In this document: positions 57,537 to 64,000 of the stretch, one piece after another
Numbering within the stretch: the stretch's first letter is position 1
Layout of the letters: each line of letters starts with the position of its first letter
Origin: an uncultured Verrucomicrobiae bacterium
GTDB taxonomy: Bacteria; Verrucomicrobiota; Verrucomicrobiia; Limisphaerales; UBA1096
Direction: 5' to 3'
Assembly: GCA_937770485.1 (NCBI GenBank)
Contig: CALJHX010000010.1
Span: forward strand, 1 to 64,000
DNA length: 64,000 nt
Made by a program: the position numbers and the translations under genes
Notes under the pieces: model-generated
Database searches by the model: none
What the model saw: the letters and a program-made list of their open reading frames with translations, nothing else
Told to the model about the DNA's origin: nothing

Positions 57537-59423
57537 TCACTGGATTCGACCGAATTTTTTTTCCAGCTCGAGGTAGTTCATCTCGATGATCGTCGGCCGC
57601 CCATGCGGGCAGGTGTACGGCATCTCACAGCGTCGCAGGTCGTCCACAAGATTCTGCAACTCCTCCTCCCGCAGCGTATCGTTTGCCTTCACCGCGTGGC
57701 GGCAGACGGTCTTGATGATCACATCCTCGCCAAGCCGCAGCGCATTCACGCCCTCGCCGGCGGCCTGCAACTTGTCTACCAACTCGAGGATGAACTTCCG
57801 CGAGTCCGTCGCCTTGACGAACGGCGGCAGCGCGTCGAGCAGAAAGGTTCGCTCGCCAAACTCGTTCAACCCGACGCCAAGCCGGTTGAGCGTCTCCATC
57901 ATCCCGCTGAGGAACTGCGCCTCCCTCGGCGGCAGCTCCACAGTCTCCGGCAGCAGCAGTTTCTGCGAGGCGGCATTGCCCTCTGACTCCATGCGCCGGA
58001 GCATCTGCTCGTACAGCACCCGCTCGTGTGCGGCGTGCTGATCCAGCAACACCAGCCCTTTATCGGACTCAAGCACCACATAAAGTTTACCGACCACGCC
58101 AACGAGACGCAGCGGCACGTGCAGCAACGGCACCGGCGCTCCAACCGCTTGGCCGAGGGGACTTGGCAACGACGTCGCCCGCACCGGGTCTTGTTGCGGC
58201 GCAATTGATTGTGCTTGCCCAAACGAGGCCGGCGACGACTCGTCGCCAAGCTCCTGCTGCGTTGGTATCTCCGACGGCGAAGTGGGCGTCACATCCACCG
58301 CCTCGTATGCCGGCGGAGCCACAGAGGCCGGTTTCCGGCTGTGAAATGCTAACAGCGTTTCCTGAACGGCCTGCGTGAGCAGTCGCCGTACATCCCGCTC
58401 GTGATGGAACTTCACCTCGCGCTTGGCCGGGTGGATGTTGACGTCCACCTCACCCGGATCGATCTCGATGAACAGGCAGCAGAGTGGGAATTGTCCCTTC
58501 ATCAGCGCGGTGTGGTAGCCCTCGATAAGGGCACGGTTAAGGCTGCGATTCTCGATCGGCCGGCGATTCACAAATAGGTGTTGGTTGGCCCGGGTCGAGC
58601 GCGACACACCCGGTGCGCCGATCAACCCCCAGGTGCGCATCGTCGTCTGGCCGTCCCATTGCAGGTCAATCCCGGGGTCGTCCGGGATCGCCTTGGCCAC
58701 GCGGTAGTCGCCGCTGGAATCGACGTTCAACAGGCTTATACCATCGCCGTTCAGCGCCGCCATGCGCTCGCGCACGGCGGTGAGGTGCGATGCCGGGGTG
58801 TCGTCCACCCTGCACGGCGGCAGCTCCCACACCTTGCGCTGGTCGCTTGTGAACACAAACCCCACCGCCGGGTTGGCCAACGCCGCCAGCGTCAGAAAAT
58901 GCTGGATGTGGCTGCGCTCAGTCTCCGGTGTGCGCAGGAACTTGCGCCGCGCCGGCAGGTTATAAAACAGCGAGCGCACTTCGATCGTCGTGCCGCCGGC
59001 GTGGCCGGCCGATTCCACCGCGCGAATCTTTCCGGCGTGAATGTCGATGCGCGTCCCCTCGCCCGTCTCGTTGCCGCTCGCGAGCGTGGTGAGTGCCATC
59101 CGGCTCACGCTGGCAATGCTGGGGATCGCCTCCCCGCGAAAGCCCATCGTGGTGATCGAGGCGAGGTCCTCCACCACTTGAATCTTGCTGGTCGCGTGCC
59201 GCTCAAGGCAAAGCAGCGCATCGTCACGGTTCATGCCGGAACCGTTATCGGCGACTCGGATGAGGCTACGGCCACCGGCCTGGATATCCACGCTGATGCG
59301 TGTGGGCCCGGCGTCGAGGGCGTTCTCGACCAGTTCCTTCACCACGCTGGCCGGTCGCTCCACCACCTCGCCGGCGGCGATCTGGTTGGCGACAATTTCT
59401 GGTAGGAGACGGACGGAACCCAT
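57537..59423 (-). CDS. mutL: DNA mismatch repair protein MutL
   Basis: A 628-residue GHKL ATPase coordinating mismatch repair. The N-terminal motifs are IVANQIAAGEVVERPASVVKELVENALDA (represented by NQIAAGEVVERPASVVKELV), DNGSGM and TMGFRGEAIPSIASV. The C-terminal dimerisation domain has LLDQHAAHERVLYE, CRHAVKAND and CPHGRPTIIEM. An endonuclease-type DQHAAHERILYE motif and CPHGRP are present, consistent with a nicking MutL in a bacterium without MutH. It converges with rho across 18 bases. A likely promoter lies at 59435-59463. Confidence 0.96.
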   Translation of the reverse strand: MGSVRLLPEIVANQIAAGEVVERPASVVKELVENALDAGPTRISVDIQAGGRSLIRVADNGSGMNRDDALLCLERHATSKIQVVEDLASITTMGFRGEAIPSIASVSRMALTTLASGNETGEGTRIDIHAGKIRAVESAGHAGGTTIEVRSLFYNLPARRKFLRTPETERSHIQHFLTLAALANPAVGFVFTSDQRKVWELPPCRVDDTPASHLTAVRERMAALNGDGISLLNVDSSGDYRVAKAIPDDPGIDLQWDGQTTMRTWGLIGAPGVSRSTRANQHLFVNRRPIENRSLNRALIEGYHTALMKGQFPLCCLFIEIDPGEVDVNIHPAKREVKFHHERDVRRLLTQAVQETLLAFHSRKPASVAPPAYEAVDVTPTSPSEIPTQQELGDESSPASFGQAQSIAPQQDPVRATSLPSPLGQAVGAPVPLLHVPLRLVGVVGKLYVVLESDKGLVLLDQHAAHERVLYEQMLRRMESEGNAASQKLLLPETVELPPREAQFLSGMMETLNRLGVGLNEFGERTFLLDALPPFVKATDSRKFILELVDKLQAAGEGVNALRLGEDVIIKTVCRHAVKANDTLREEELQNLVDDLRRCEMPYTCPHGRPTIIEMNYLELEKKFGRIQ

Positions 59424-59434
59424 GCTACACCGCC

Positions 59435-59463
59435 ACTCTACGGGCAGCGCTTGGCCGCCCCAA
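59435..59463 (-). promoter_or_regulatory. candidate promoter of mutL
   Basis: On the minus strand TTGGGG (59463-59458), a 17-bp spacer and TAGAGT (59440-59435), 11 bases before the ATG at 59423. The -35 box is only a half match, so confidence is modest. Confidence 0.35.
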
Positions 59464-59564
59464 GCGTTTTTGCTTTCAAAGACAGGGGTCGCAGATTGGT
59501 ATGATTAAAGGAAAGCACTCAGCCGATGTTCAATTCGAACTTAAAAGCTGACAACTTTAAAAAC

Positions 59565-60956
59565 TCAGCGCTTGGCCAAGCTGGCCAACTTTACGACCTG
59601 GTCGAGGTAGCGCTGGACGCTGTCACGCGGGCGCTTGGCCTGGGCCGACTTGAGTAGCGGCACCGCCTTTTCATACTGGCTGCGGCGCACCAAAAACTGC
59701 GCGTGGTTGATCTTCGCCCGCACCTCGAAATCGTCCAGTTGCTCGGCGCGCTGGTAGAACAACTCGGCCTTCTCGACGGCGTCGTTGCGCCCGTAATAGT
59801 CGGCCAAAAGCAGCAGCGACTCGCCATCCAGCGGATCCCTGTCAATGATCTGCTCGAGCGTCTTGATGGCCTTGGCTTCCTCGCCGTTGGCCAACTGCAC
59901 GCGGGCTTCGAGTTGCAGGATTTTCAACCGGTCGGATTCGTTGAACTGGTCTTTGTGGATCGAGCGTATCTGCGCGAGCAGCGAGTTGCCGCGATCAAAT
60001 TCCCCAACAGAGATGAGAATGTCCGCCGCGCGAATCGACGGGGCAACTTCCCTGCCCTTGTCTGCCGCAGCGGCATCGCGGTACGCCGCGAAGGCGAGGT
60101 CGTACGTGCCTTCGTTGATGTAAATATCGGCGAGTTGATTGAGCACCTTGGCGTCGGCCTTGCCCATGCGGCGGACAACCTCGTAGTTGGTGGCGGCTTT
60201 TTTGGATTGAGCCAAGCCAAGATAGGCGTTGGCCTGATGCAGCCAGTAGTCGGCGTTGTCCGGCTTTGCCTGGATCAGCTCGCCGAACAGCGTCACGCAC
60301 TCGCCATACTTCTGCTGCTGCAACTCGCACTGGGCGATGCCGAGTTTCCAGTCTAGCTTGTCCGGTGAGAAAAGGGAGGCCTTGCGATAGGCCGCCTCGG
60401 CCGAGAGATATTTCTCGCCGATCAAGTGGCAGTAGCCGATGAGGCCATAAATGTTGCCGTCCTCACCGCCGAGCTCGAGCGTGCGCACCAGTTCCTTTTG
60501 CGCCTCCAAATGCTGGTTTAGCTGGATCAGTACCACGCCAAGGTTCATGTGGGCGCGCTGGAAGTCAGGGAACTTTATGATTGCCTGCCGGTATTGCACC
60601 ACCGCCTTGGGGTAGTCGTTCGCCTGCACGTACAGGTTGGCCAAGGTGAAGTCCAGCGCCGCGCTCGACTCGGGAGTGATGGCCTCGATCAACATGACAA
60701 TGGCCTGGGTGGGGTCGGCTTGAATCTGCGGGATCAACTTGTCGAACAGCTCTTTTTCTTCAGCGTTGATCTTCGGTTCCACCTCGGACTTGACGCCGTA
60801 GCTGGCCATGAACTTGTTAATAAACTCGGGGTCTTTCCAAAACTGCCTCGTCGAGGCAAAGCTGGGTTGCGCCTGGCCAAGCGAAGGTGCAAGTAGCCCA
60901 AGCGCCAGTAACAAACCAAGCGCACCGAGTCCTTTTTTGTTCGTGGGTTTCATCAT
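59565..60956 (-). CDS. secreted tetratricopeptide-repeat protein
   Basis: A 463-residue protein with a signal peptide (GLLLALGLLAPSLGQAQ) and about nine TPR-like helix pairs from residue 80 to the end (ANLYVQANDYPKAVVQYRQA, RAHMNLGVVLIQLNQHLEAQ, ADYYGRNDAVEKAELFYQRA). It is probably a periplasmic scaffold for the adjacent TonB/ExbBD machinery. Its ATG overlaps the tonB stop by four bases. The C-terminal SLAKR is encoded across a CTTGGCCAAG palindrome at 59571-59580. No catalytic motif is present. Confidence 0.88.
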   Translation of the reverse strand: MMKPTNKKGLGALGLLLALGLLAPSLGQAQPSFASTRQFWKDPEFINKFMASYGVKSEVEPKINAEEKELFDKLIPQIQADPTQAIVMLIEAITPESSAALDFTLANLYVQANDYPKAVVQYRQAIIKFPDFQRAHMNLGVVLIQLNQHLEAQKELVRTLELGGEDGNIYGLIGYCHLIGEKYLSAEAAYRKASLFSPDKLDWKLGIAQCELQQQKYGECVTLFGELIQAKPDNADYWLHQANAYLGLAQSKKAATNYEVVRRMGKADAKVLNQLADIYINEGTYDLAFAAYRDAAAADKGREVAPSIRAADILISVGEFDRGNSLLAQIRSIHKDQFNESDRLKILQLEARVQLANGEEAKAIKTLEQIIDRDPLDGESLLLLADYYGRNDAVEKAELFYQRAEQLDDFEVRAKINHAQFLVRRSQYEKAVPLLKSAQAKRPRDSVQRYLDQVVKLASLAKR

Positions 60957-61603
60957 TGCTTTCCGAAATAGAAGGGTTGAATTTTCCTGACGGCGACCTT
61001 TCTACCGTCTTTCATAGCCGGGCTGAATTTCCATTTCCGGATCACCCGAGTCACTTCCCGCTTGAATTCGTTGTGAGTAAACCGACGCACCTGATGATCC
61101 GTCACCCGGCCCTCCTCATCAATCACGATCGACAGATCCACCCTGCCTGAGACACGGTTCAACAGCAGCTTGGGGGGGTATTGCGGCAGGATCCGCACCA
61201 GCAGACGCGGCTCGCGATCCACTTCCGAGAGGTCAAATATTTTCATCTCCGCGATGGCATCGGTTGACACTTTCGGGTTCAAGCCGGCGTAGATGCCGAC
61301 GCCGCCCGCGCCGGGATTAAGCGCGAGCTCGAGCTGGCTCAGGGTCAGCATCTGCTGCTCCTCCTGCAGCTCCGGTTTTTCCTCTTCTTCCTCCTCCTCG
61401 GGAGGCGGAGGAGGTGGCGGCGGAGGTGGTGGTGGTGGTGGAAGGGATACGTCCACCTTGACGAGAAGGTTTTTCGGGTTCGATCCGGAAAGTTTCTGCG
61501 TAAAAGGCAGGATCAGGAACAGGAGCAGCGAGATCAGCAGACCACCGGTCAAACCCCACAGGACTCCTGTGTTCCTTGTCTCAACCTGAAAAACCTTTCG
61601 CAT
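60953..61603 (-). CDS. TonB-like energy transducer
   Basis: A 216-residue protein with one N-terminal membrane helix (about 17-36), a 14-proline run followed by seven glutamates (about 55-76) and a C-terminal TonB-type domain (about 125-216: VRILPQYPPKLLLNRVSGRVDL, represented by LPQYPPKLLLNRVSG, and VIRKWKFSPAMKDGR). The proline run should span the periplasm. It links the ExbB/ExbD motor to outer-membrane transporters or another envelope client. It begins 9 bases after exbD and overlaps the TPR gene by four bases. No TonB-dependent receptor is in the window. Confidence 0.9.
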   Translation of the reverse strand: MRKVFQVETRNTGVLWGLTGGLLISLLLFLILPFTQKLSGSNPKNLLVKVDVSLPPPPPPPPPPPPPPEEEEEEEKPELQEEQQMLTLSQLELALNPGAGGVGIYAGLNPKVSTDAIAEMKIFDLSEVDREPRLLVRILPQYPPKLLLNRVSGRVDLSIVIDEEGRVTDHQVRRFTHNEFKREVTRVIRKWKFSPAMKDGRKVAVRKIQPFYFGKQ

Positions 61604-61612
61604 GACGTGTGG

Positions 61613-62017
61613 CTACGGCAAATCGGCGGAGAGGCTGATACTCTTGGCACCACCGAGCTTGGATTCATCGATCACCCTCACCACCAAACCGGCGTTGGCA
61701 CCCTCATCCACCTGGATGATAACCGGCATGTCCTCCTTGGTGGTCAGTCGACGGACGATCGCCCTCACGCCGTTCACTCCGATCTCCTTGCCGCCGTACA
61801 CCACCTGCCCCTTGGTGGTCACGGCGATGAGAATGCTGTTTTTGTCTAGCTGCATCGCGGAGGCCGCCTCCGGCTTCTCGACCTCAACGCCGGTTTCCTC
61901 GACAAACACGGTGGTGACGATGAAGAAAATCAGCAGGATAAACACCATGTCGATCAGCGGCGAGATGTTGATGTCCATGGCCTCGTCGGCCCCCATGATG
62001 GATCGGCGTCCCCTCAC
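61613..62017 (-). CDS. exbD: ExbD/TolR-like biopolymer transport protein
   Basis: A 134-residue protein with one membrane helix (about 20-41) carrying the proton-path Asp in [19 protein letters not shown], and a periplasmic domain ([20 protein letters not shown]). The start overlaps the upstream exbB-like stop by four bases (ATGA). An alternative start at the second Met ([12 protein letters not shown]) would shorten it by seven residues. With ExbB it forms the proton-driven motor for the TonB-like protein. Confidence 0.93.
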   Translation of the reverse strand: MRGRRSIMGADEAMDINISPLIDMVFILLIFFIVTTVFVEETGVEVEKPEAASAMQLDKNSILIAVTTKGQVVYGGKEIGVNGVRAIVRRLTTKEDMPVIIQVDEGANAGLVVRVIDESKLGGAKSISLSADLP

Positions 62018-62616
62018 GATCCCACCGCCTTTCGTTTGAACTGTTGCAGGGTCAAGCTTTCCAGCCGAACAAGAAACGCCTCGTACTCATCCTTGCGGCG
62101 CTTGATGGCGTAGGCCATGAAGTAGCCCGGCACGGCAATCAGCAGGCCCATCTCGGTGGTGATCAGCGCCTCGGAAATCCCGCTGGCCACCACGTCCACC
62201 AGCTTGCCGCCGCCCACCGAGAGGCCCTTGAACGTCACTAGCATGCCCATCACGGTTCCCAGCAACCCCAGAAGCGGTGCCATGGCCAAGAGGGTATTCA
62301 GAAAAACCAAACGCCGCTCGAAAAACGGCAGCCGGGAGGCGAACACCTCGGAGAAACGACTGTACACTTCGTCCAGCTTCCCCACTTCGTCCTGCGTGTA
62401 ACGGATGATCTCGCCCACTTCCCCCTCGCTCTTCCCGGGTGTCCGCACCCAGTCGATCACCGTTTCATCGTCGAGATGCTTGTATCCGCGCTGCCGGAAG
62501 TTCAACAGCAGGCTCGTGGCCACGGTGTAAATCAACAGCGCCACCAACAGCAACGGCAACATCACCACCCCGCCGGATTGCCATGTTTCAACGATGTACT
62601 CGAGAGTGTCGGCCAT
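62014..62616 (-). CDS. exbB: ExbB/TolQ/MotA-family proton channel protein (short form)
   Basis: A 200-residue protein with three membrane helices (about 17-36, 100-122, 145-170) and the conserved [21 protein letters not shown] plus [20 protein letters not shown], represented by [14 protein letters not shown] and [19 protein letters not shown]. Length is typical of a compact ExbB. It forms a pentameric channel around ExbD. It follows a longer ExbB paralogue by 9 bases. Confidence 0.94.
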   Translation of the reverse strand: MADTLEYIVETWQSGGVVMLPLLLVALLIYTVATSLLLNFRQRGYKHLDDETVIDWVRTPGKSEGEVGEIIRYTQDEVGKLDEVYSRFSEVFASRLPFFERRLVFLNTLLAMAPLLGLLGTVMGMLVTFKGLSVGGGKLVDVVASGISEALITTEMGLLIAVPGYFMAYAIKRRKDEYEAFLVRLESLTLQQFKRKAVGS

Positions 62617-62625
62617 CTATCAAAG

Positions 62626-64000
62626 TCAGTTCTTTACCGTCAAGCCGTTTATGAAACCGACCGCTGTCTGCTCCATGCTGGCCAGGATGCCCTTGGACTT
62701 GCGCGATAGCAGCGCAAACAGCAGCAGACATGGCACGGCGATGATCAGGCCGTACTCAGTGGTCACCAACGCCTCCGAAATGCCGGATGACAGGCGCTTC
62801 GGATCGCCGGTGCCGAAGACTGTGATCAACTTAAAAGTGTTGATCATACCGGTCACCGTACCGAGCAGGCCAAGCAGCGGCGACGTCGCCGCCACCAGCG
62901 AGATGAACTGCAGCATGCTCTCCAGCTTCGGCTTGGCATGCAGCATTTTCTCATAGAGAATTTCCTCGATCATTTCCTTGCTCTCCCCGGTGCTTTGAAT
63001 CGCCGTCTCCAGCAGTTCGCCGGCGGGGCCCTTGATGCGCTTGGCCAGGGCCAGGGCTGAGGCCGAGTCGTTGTCGTTCACCCGGTCAAGGATCGATTGC
63101 AAATCGCCGGAACGCACCTGCTGTAGCCTGGCCAACTGCATCCACTTGATCAGCGCGACCAGGGCGGCCGCCAGGCCAAGCGCGAGCAGCGGCCAGATTA
63201 CCACACCGCCCTTGTTGATGTGCTCCCACCACGTTTCCTCCACCTGCTTGATCTTGAGCGCGTTGCCCATCGTCGAGTCGAACGGCAACTGGCCGGTGCC
63301 GCTGCCAGTGACAGCAACGATCCCCGCCTGATAATCCGGGCCAATGTCGACAAGCGTCGCGTCTGTCGAGCCGCGCAACTGCTCGGCCAAGCCGGCCTTG
63401 CCGTCGTTTCCCGCGAACACCACCAGCGGGCCGATCACGGCAAACTTGCCCCGCTCAGCGACGCCCTCTGCGTTTAGCGCCGTGCCTTCGTAAATATGTC
63501 CGCCCAAGAGGTTACCCAACCGGTCGAGCCCCGCCTGCACGACGATAAGCTGCTTGGTGAACACCGACTCGGCCGGGCTGGATGGATTATCATTGGTCTC
63601 ACGAGCCGTCCTGACGATGGCTTGGTACTGCTCCTTCTCGCTGGCATGGATGCGCGTTTCAAAACGCCGAATGTACTCCTCAAGCAGCGTCTTGCGCAGG
63701 TAGTCGTTTTGATCTGTGAACCCCTTCTCCTCCGCCTTGAGCTTGCCCATGTCCACCGACTTGCGGTCCTGCAGGCGCTTGGCCTCCGTGTCCTCACGCC
63801 GCTTGGCAATGACCTCGCTCTCGAGCGTGTTCAACTCGCGGGCCAGCGGGATTTTTTCATCAGCTATTTTTTTCTCCAGCGCGCTCAACTCGGCCAACGC
63901 CTTGTCCAGGTCCGACTTGGCCGAAGCCGCCGCCGCCTCAAAAGTCTGCGCTTGGCCAAGCGCAACTGAGCAAAGAAGCAAGATGGCCAGTGTGAATTGT
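62626..64000 (-). CDS. long ExbB/MotA-family protein with N-terminal periplasmic coiled coil (5' end outside window)
   Basis: The open frame continues to the window edge (QFTLAILLLCSVALGQAQT), so the signal peptide is visible but the start codon is missing. At least 457 residues. After the signal peptide, a coiled coil (about 130 residues, Lys/Glu-rich) and a beta domain precede a C-terminal ExbB core ([59 protein letters not shown]). This matches the long periplasmic ExbB (TonB-system 'TtpB/TonB2-like') forms in marine bacteria. It is the first visible gene of the ExbB-ExbB-ExbD-TonB-TPR run. A CTTGGCCAAG palindrome encodes the signal-peptide end (63951-63960). Confidence 0.9.
   Translation of the reverse strand, partial: QFTLAILLLCSVALGQAQTFEAAAASAKSDLDKALAELSALEKKIADEKIPLARELNTLESEVIAKRREDTEAKRLQDRKSVDMGKLKAEEKGFTDQNDYLRKTLLEEYIRRFETRIHASEKEQYQAIVRTARETNDNPSSPAESVFTKQLIVVQAGLDRLGNLLGGHIYEGTALNAEGVAERGKFAVIGPLVVFAGNDGKAGLAEQLRGSTDATLVDIGPDYQAGIVAVTGSGTGQLPFDSTMGNALKIKQVEETWWEHINKGGVVIWPLLALGLAAALVALIKWMQLARLQQVRSGDLQSILDRVNDNDSASALALAKRIKGPAGELLETAIQSTGESKEMIEEILYEKMLHAKPKLESMLQFISLVAATSPLLGLLGTVTGMINTFKLITVFGTGDPKRLSSGISEALVTTEYGLIIAVPCLLLFALLSRKSKGILASMEQTAVGFINGLTVKN

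Noticed and set aside
61380..61445. GGA/GGT-rich run that might be a microsatellite
   Set aside because: It encodes the poly-Pro and poly-Glu spacer of TonB with varied codons, so the protein explains it.

Overview
The window most likely comes from a Verrucomicrobiota chromosome, probably a marine relative of the Pedosphaerales (subdivision 3). The main evidence is six loci of type IV-like pseudopilins with the signature [19 protein letters not shown] followed by LLPALAKAK. Supporting evidence is a DUF1501 protein, a double c-type cytochrome/FGE protein, Tat-exported Gfo/Idh and sugar-isomerase-like enzymes, and several purple-acid-phosphatase-like enzymes. Genes are dense and GC-rich. I see no rRNA, tRNA, CRISPR array, integrase or transposase.

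Layout. 1-2112: end of an unknown gene, a GYF/cyclic-nucleotide sensor, a coiled-coil membrane protein and two tiny ORFs. 2197-4800: clpB. 4808-9537 (minus): trpA, mannose-1-phosphate guanylyltransferase, phoH, ybeY, DUF502 and recO, tightly packed. 9650-15046 (plus): holB, an O-antigen-ligase-like protein, aroQ, a lipoprotein, gap and a 2-Cys peroxiredoxin. 15100-18650 (minus): cysH-cysC-cysD-cysN for assimilatory sulfate reduction, followed upstream by waaA. 20302-25171: HlyD-like adaptor, ABC ATPase and two MacB-like permeases. 25210-38068 is accessory and lineage-typical: a GAF histidine kinase, oxidoreductase, cytochrome/FGE protein, pseudopilins, a frameshifted DUF1501 gene, a phosphatase, a TIM-barrel sugar enzyme and an MFS transporter. 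38264-40928 (minus): rpsO-pnp. 41137-50704: a large phosphoesterase, DUF192, a UVR-motif protein, an SGNH hydrolase, a decayed locus, then RidA, a D-threonine-aldolase-like enzyme, a small membrane protein and a Na+/solute symporter. 50765-53637: tandem pseudopilins with decayed copies. 53753-59423: a three-enzyme fusion (LMW phosphatase, RpiB, GlyA), rho and mutL. 59565-64000 (minus): ExbB, ExbB, ExbD, TonB and a TPR protein.

Most notable signals: (1) the 10-bp palindrome CTTGGCCAAG occurs 22 times by eye, against about 0.06 expected at random, in several reading frames and in intergenic gaps. It looks like a highly iterated palindrome comparable in kind to cyanobacterial HIP1. (2) A single 724-codon ORF joins phosphatase, ribose-5-phosphate isomerase B and serine hydroxymethyltransferase. 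(3) Several promoters (TTGAC-like, 16-18 bp, TA---T) lie so close to start codons that the messages would be leaderless or nearly so. (4) Three genes carry frameshifts in or beside short homopolymers, and a tandem pseudopilin array and a DUF5069 relic show decay. Counts were made by eye and names rest on motif recognition, not database searches.
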